Of a stretch of DNA of 64,000 nucleotides, positions 61,333-64,000 are shown one piece after another (the first letter of the stretch is position 1; each line of letters opens with the position of its first letter). The notes under the pieces were generated by a model. It searched no databases. It was given only the letters and a program-made list of their open reading frames with translations, and was not told the DNA's origin. The stretch is from Gammaproteobacteria bacterium (GTDB taxonomy: Bacteria > Pseudomonadota > Gammaproteobacteria > UBA4575): assembly GCA_011523795.1 (NCBI GenBank), contig WTFY01000010.1, positions 186,001-250,000 on the forward strand, read 5' to 3'. Both the position numbers and the translations under genes were made by a program.

Positions 61333-62559
61333 ATGGGACAGTCATTCTATTCAACCGGAGATTCATGTTTGGGGCACTGGCTCGCAGTCCTCGCTGCGGT
61401 CCTGTTGGTTCACAACCTTGCCGCTTGCGGCGGTGGAGGCGGCAGCAGTAAGGTTGAAACAATCACCAGTACGCCTCCTTTCGGCCAGGGGACAGTAGAC
61501 GAACAAAGCCGACAGGGCAGCATGGAACAGGCTGCAACCACGCTTCCAGCATTCGGCAGTGTCACCCAGTCATCGAACAGTATGGATTCAAGCGGCTCAA
61601 CTGGCTGCACGGGATCATCCTGTAGCCAAGCACCCGGACACCTGATATCGACGGACACTGCCAGCACCATGTTCACGGGCGACAGGTTCACCTTGACCGT
61701 CACGCGTGAAAACGACAGTCCACTCGTTTTCGACACGGCTACGGACGAGGCGGAACAGAGCCTGCCGGGCTTGAGTCCCGTCACAGGCAGACAGAGCCAG
61801 CTCGGCACAATTGTGGATGCTGCCGCCAACAGCCTTGCGGCTGCGGTGACATGGGTGGATTGGTCATCCACGGATACCACGGATTACCTGGCGGGAGGAT
61901 ACTGGCTGTATGTCGGGATCGACCTTGAGGCGGGCAACCTGGCGGATGTCGAGATTGGTGCATTCGTGGATGGACCCGAACTTTCAGGATCCGTAAACAT
62001 GCCTGTATCGGGCACGGCCTCATACAGCGGCATCACGGGTGGAGTTTACGCAACAAAATACGGAACCGATCTTCCCCGGGGCTCTGCAGGATCCTATGGG
62101 GCGGGAGAGTACCTGGGGAACATCTACCTTACGGCAAATTTCGATACGTCCAGCATCTCGGGCATGATAGACCATATCAATCTCTACGGTTCATATCTGG
62201 AAACCCCGAGCGGTACCTTGCAAACCCTTGATGACTATCCGCAATCAGGTTACCAAGTCATGCTGGATTCCCTGTCCATTACGGAAAATGGATCGTTCAG
62301 GGGAACGGGTGTCAGGCTTGCCCATCCTCAGCTGAGGATGACCCACACGGATGGTGCATGGGGTGGCAAATTTTCCACGCTGGACGACAGCTCGGGAAAT
62401 CCCCGCATGGTTGCAGGCACCTATGGCGGAACGGCAAGAACTTCGGGCGCAAGCGAGGTCGCATTCATAGGAGCTTTCTATGGCTCAACGGAATTGCTTG
62501 AAAACAGGCCGGTTCAGCCGGCAAATGCCCCGCCGATGATGCCCGCAGCTGGCAACTGA
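61333..62559 (+). CDS. TbpB-like surface lipoprotein, paralog 4
   Basis: A 408-residue lipoprotein: hydrophobic stretch ending NLAAC (Cys32), then five Gly and a long Ser/Thr/Gly-rich linker (about 38-100). The C-terminal half contains MPVSGTASYSGITGGVYAT, TANFDTSSISGMIDHINL and WGGKFSTLDDSSGNPRM, matching the protein at 57127 and the TbpB-like barrel pattern. The start is an ATG with GGAGGC upstream. Ligand unknown. Confidence 0.8.
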   Translation: MGQSFYSTGDSCLGHWLAVLAAVLLVHNLAACGGGGGSSKVETITSTPPFGQGTVDEQSRQGSMEQAATTLPAFGSVTQSSNSMDSSGSTGCTGSSCSQAPGHLISTDTASTMFTGDRFTLTVTRENDSPLVFDTATDEAEQSLPGLSPVTGRQSQLGTIVDAAANSLAAAVTWVDWSSTDTTDYLAGGYWLYVGIDLEAGNLADVEIGAFVDGPELSGSVNMPVSGTASYSGITGGVYATKYGTDLPRGSAGSYGAGEYLGNIYLTANFDTSSISGMIDHINLYGSYLETPSGTLQTLDDYPQSGYQVMLDSLSITENGSFRGTGVRLAHPQLRMTHTDGAWGGKFSTLDDSSGNPRMVAGTYGGTARTSGASEVAFIGAFYGSTELLENRPVQPANAPPMMPAAGN

Positions 62560-62859
62560 GACTACCACCCGTCGATCATGGCGCTTCCCTTGCGGATTCA
62601 AGCCGGGTCATGCGGGAATATTGCCTGTTGTCTGGATTTGGCTTTACCCGACTCATGGACGGAATTCGAGGCATCAAACCGGAGAAGGAACCATGGACAA
62701 GGCGCTGCGTGAACGAATAGGAAGCTTTGGGGAGACTTGTGGGCATCGGGTAGGCCACGCAAGGGACCATGGGCTCCCAGCAGAACGAGGCACAGGAAAC
62801 GTATCGTTCTGCTAGAGTACATGCAGCGTTCCATCTTGCTGAACCAAAGGGGAAATTGA

Positions 62860-63351
62860 ATGAACAAATGGATCCCGATTCTGGCCTGTGTCCTGATGGC
62901 CACGACCGTTCATGCCGAGGGCATGTTCAGTATGACCAGCAGCTGGACACGTGATTACGACACGATGGACTATTCCGGACATCGGGTCACCGTCGGAACA
63001 CTTGATGGGACCACTACGGTCCTTGAAAGCGATCGTGAGCCTTTTGTAGCGGGGTCCCACCATTTGTCCAGGTGTCTCGTGTACGCCAACAGGTCGGAAA
63101 AATCCTACCAGCTGGACGCATGGTGCATCGTCACGGACAGGGATAACGACAAGCTGTTCGTTTTTGCTGACCGTCCGAAAGGCGACACGCAGGCCGGAGG
63201 AGGTGGGAAAGGCCGCTGGCACCTGCAGGGCGGCACGGGGAAATACTCGGGAATTTCGGGTAAATGCGATTATAAGGTTGAGTACCTCGGGAATGACCGG
63301 GTTATCAACATGACGGAAGATTGCAAATGGAACAGGCGTGTTGACCCTTGA
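62860..63351 (+). CDS. Small secreted hypothetical protein
   Basis: A 163-residue protein with a signal peptide (MNKWIPILACVLMATTVHA). The mature part is beta-rich; GRWHLQGGTGKYSGISGKCDY resembles the loop of small AOC-barrel or calycin-like secreted proteins, an uncertain likeness. Four Cys could form disulphides. A ribosome site AAAGGGG is 8-10 nt upstream. It is followed by the hairpin GGGTACGC-GGGAG-GCGTACCC (63383-63403), possibly its terminator. Confidence 0.65.
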   Translation: MNKWIPILACVLMATTVHAEGMFSMTSSWTRDYDTMDYSGHRVTVGTLDGTTTVLESDREPFVAGSHHLSRCLVYANRSEKSYQLDAWCIVTDRDNDKLFVFADRPKGDTQAGGGGKGRWHLQGGTGKYSGISGKCDYKVEYLGNDRVINMTEDCKWNRRVDP

Positions 63352-63578
63352 TTCAAGGTTGCAAAATTGCAACTGATAATGAGGGTACGCGGGAGGCGTA
63401 CCCCACCGCATGCACCCTTTGTACCCAAGCCTCACCGGGAACCTTGACTTTGCCCAGAACCAGTGATTTCGTGGACACCGCTACAAGAGGTTCCCCGTGA
63501 TTGATGGGTGCACACGTCAATTTGTAGCGGTTGACTCAGAGTTCGTTCCATTCGGCTTCACAGGAAGTACAGAAAACC

Positions 63579-64000
63579 TTGAGTAAGTTTTACATTCGGT
63601 TTTTGCAGCCTGTCACATTGGTGGCTGTAACCGGGATCTGGCTGGTTTCAGGGAGTGCCATCGCCGGAGATCTATACCTGCGCGGCGGTCTGGGATTGGA
63701 CTGGCCGGACAATGCGGTGTTTACAGACAGCGACTGCTTCAGCACCGTCCCGGCGGCGCTCTACGGATGCGGAACCGGTGGTGACGGCGCACCCTACCGG
63801 TCAGCCGGCGATTTCGGAACGGTGCCCGCGCTGGAGATCGGGCTTGGCTATGCAAGGGGAGCGATGCGGATCGAGGTGCAGGTCGAGTATCGTCCCCGCT
63901 TCGAGTTCAAGGGCCGGGCCAATTTCCTGGCACCTGATCGACGGCAATCCGTTTCTGCGAACCTGTCCTCGGTGACGGGGATGCTGGCGGGTTTCGTCGA
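63579..64000 (+). CDS. Outer-membrane beta-barrel protein, 5' part
   Basis: The frame runs off the right edge; 140 residues are visible. A TTG start (after AGGAAG) gives MSKFYIRFLQPVTLVAVTG with signal cleavage near GSAIA-GDLYLRGG. The mature part (LYLRGGLGLDW, ALEIGLGYARGAMRIEVQVEYRPRFEF) has the alternating pattern of OmpA-like or P44/Msp2-like surface antigen barrels. The unusual start codon is chosen because no ATG precedes the signal peptide in frame. Confidence 0.7.
   Translation, partial: MSKFYIRFLQPVTLVAVTGIWLVSGSAIAGDLYLRGGLGLDWPDNAVFTDSDCFSTVPAALYGCGTGGDGAPYRSAGDFGTVPALEIGLGYARGAMRIEVQVEYRPRFEFKGRANFLAPDRRQSVSANLSSVTGMLAGFV

Overview
This window reads as the chromosome of a GC-rich gammaproteobacterium. 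The his-tat-gpmI order, a MscS channel, a Glu/Leu/Phe/Val-type dehydrogenase, a CPD photolyase and an AapJQMP transporter fit Chromatiales-like or marine sulfur-oxidiser relatives, but nothing here fixes the genus. A split PFGI-1-type integrative conjugative element (ICE) and several AT-richer accessory patches are inserted in it.

Layout. (1) 1-5411: end of a histidine operon (hisH-hisA-hisF-hisE, with no hisI between hisF and hisE), tatABC, then gpmI. (2) 5.8-19 kb: a TbpB-like lipoprotein, a small soluble protein, a SAM methyltransferase, a subtilisin-like lipoprotein with a probable beta-barrel tail, photolyase, an SDR overlapping an ERG4/ERG24-type sterol reductase, a glutamate-type dehydrogenase, a secreted protein and a porin. 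(3) 19.5-31.85 kb: left half of the ICE (ParB, DUF2857, a frameshifted PFL_4669-type gene, DUF3577, RadC, DUF6573-like, tyrosine recombinase, a second TbpB-like lipoprotein as cargo, PilL-like, TIGR03759, TIGR03765, TraD, DUF4400). (4) 31.85-41.1 kb: cargo splitting the ICE (ankyrin protein, porin, aapJQMP, a NavBac-like channel with a C-tract frameshift). (5) 41.2-48.4 kb: right half of the ICE, a tightly overlapping mating-pair block from RAQPRD to the TraC/VirB4-like ATPase. No relaxase, TraG-like genes or ICE-end integrase follow, so the element is a remnant or continues elsewhere. (6) 48.4-58 kb: AT-richer accessory DNA with a Fic protein, an unusual tRNA-Gly(ACC), an IS1595-type transposase, small proteins, MscS, an AbiEi/AbiEii-like toxin-antitoxin pair, a probable Rieske oxygenase fragment and a third lipoprotein. 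(7) 58-64 kb: a GAF-PAS-kinase-receiver hybrid whose winged-helix output domain is a separate overlapping ORF, a fourth lipoprotein, a small secreted protein and the start of an outer-membrane barrel protein.

The strongest candidate for something undescribed is a structured RNA-like element in three copies (40888-41028 on +, 51867-51984 on -, 58117-58261 on -). Each copy has a 16-18 bp closing stem whose sequence differs between copies while pairing is kept, a short CCC/GGG hairpin, a conserved GCTGAATACAA core, and a 3' tail complementary over 8 nt to the hairpin's 3' strand. Each has a promoter-like sequence placed so that the transcript would begin at or next to the closing stem. Two copies lie directly upstream of genes (a TbpB-like lipoprotein and a small nuclease-like protein). 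A second theme is surface lipoproteins: four TbpB-like barrel lipoproteins lie in the same window as a NalP-like lipoprotein subtilase.
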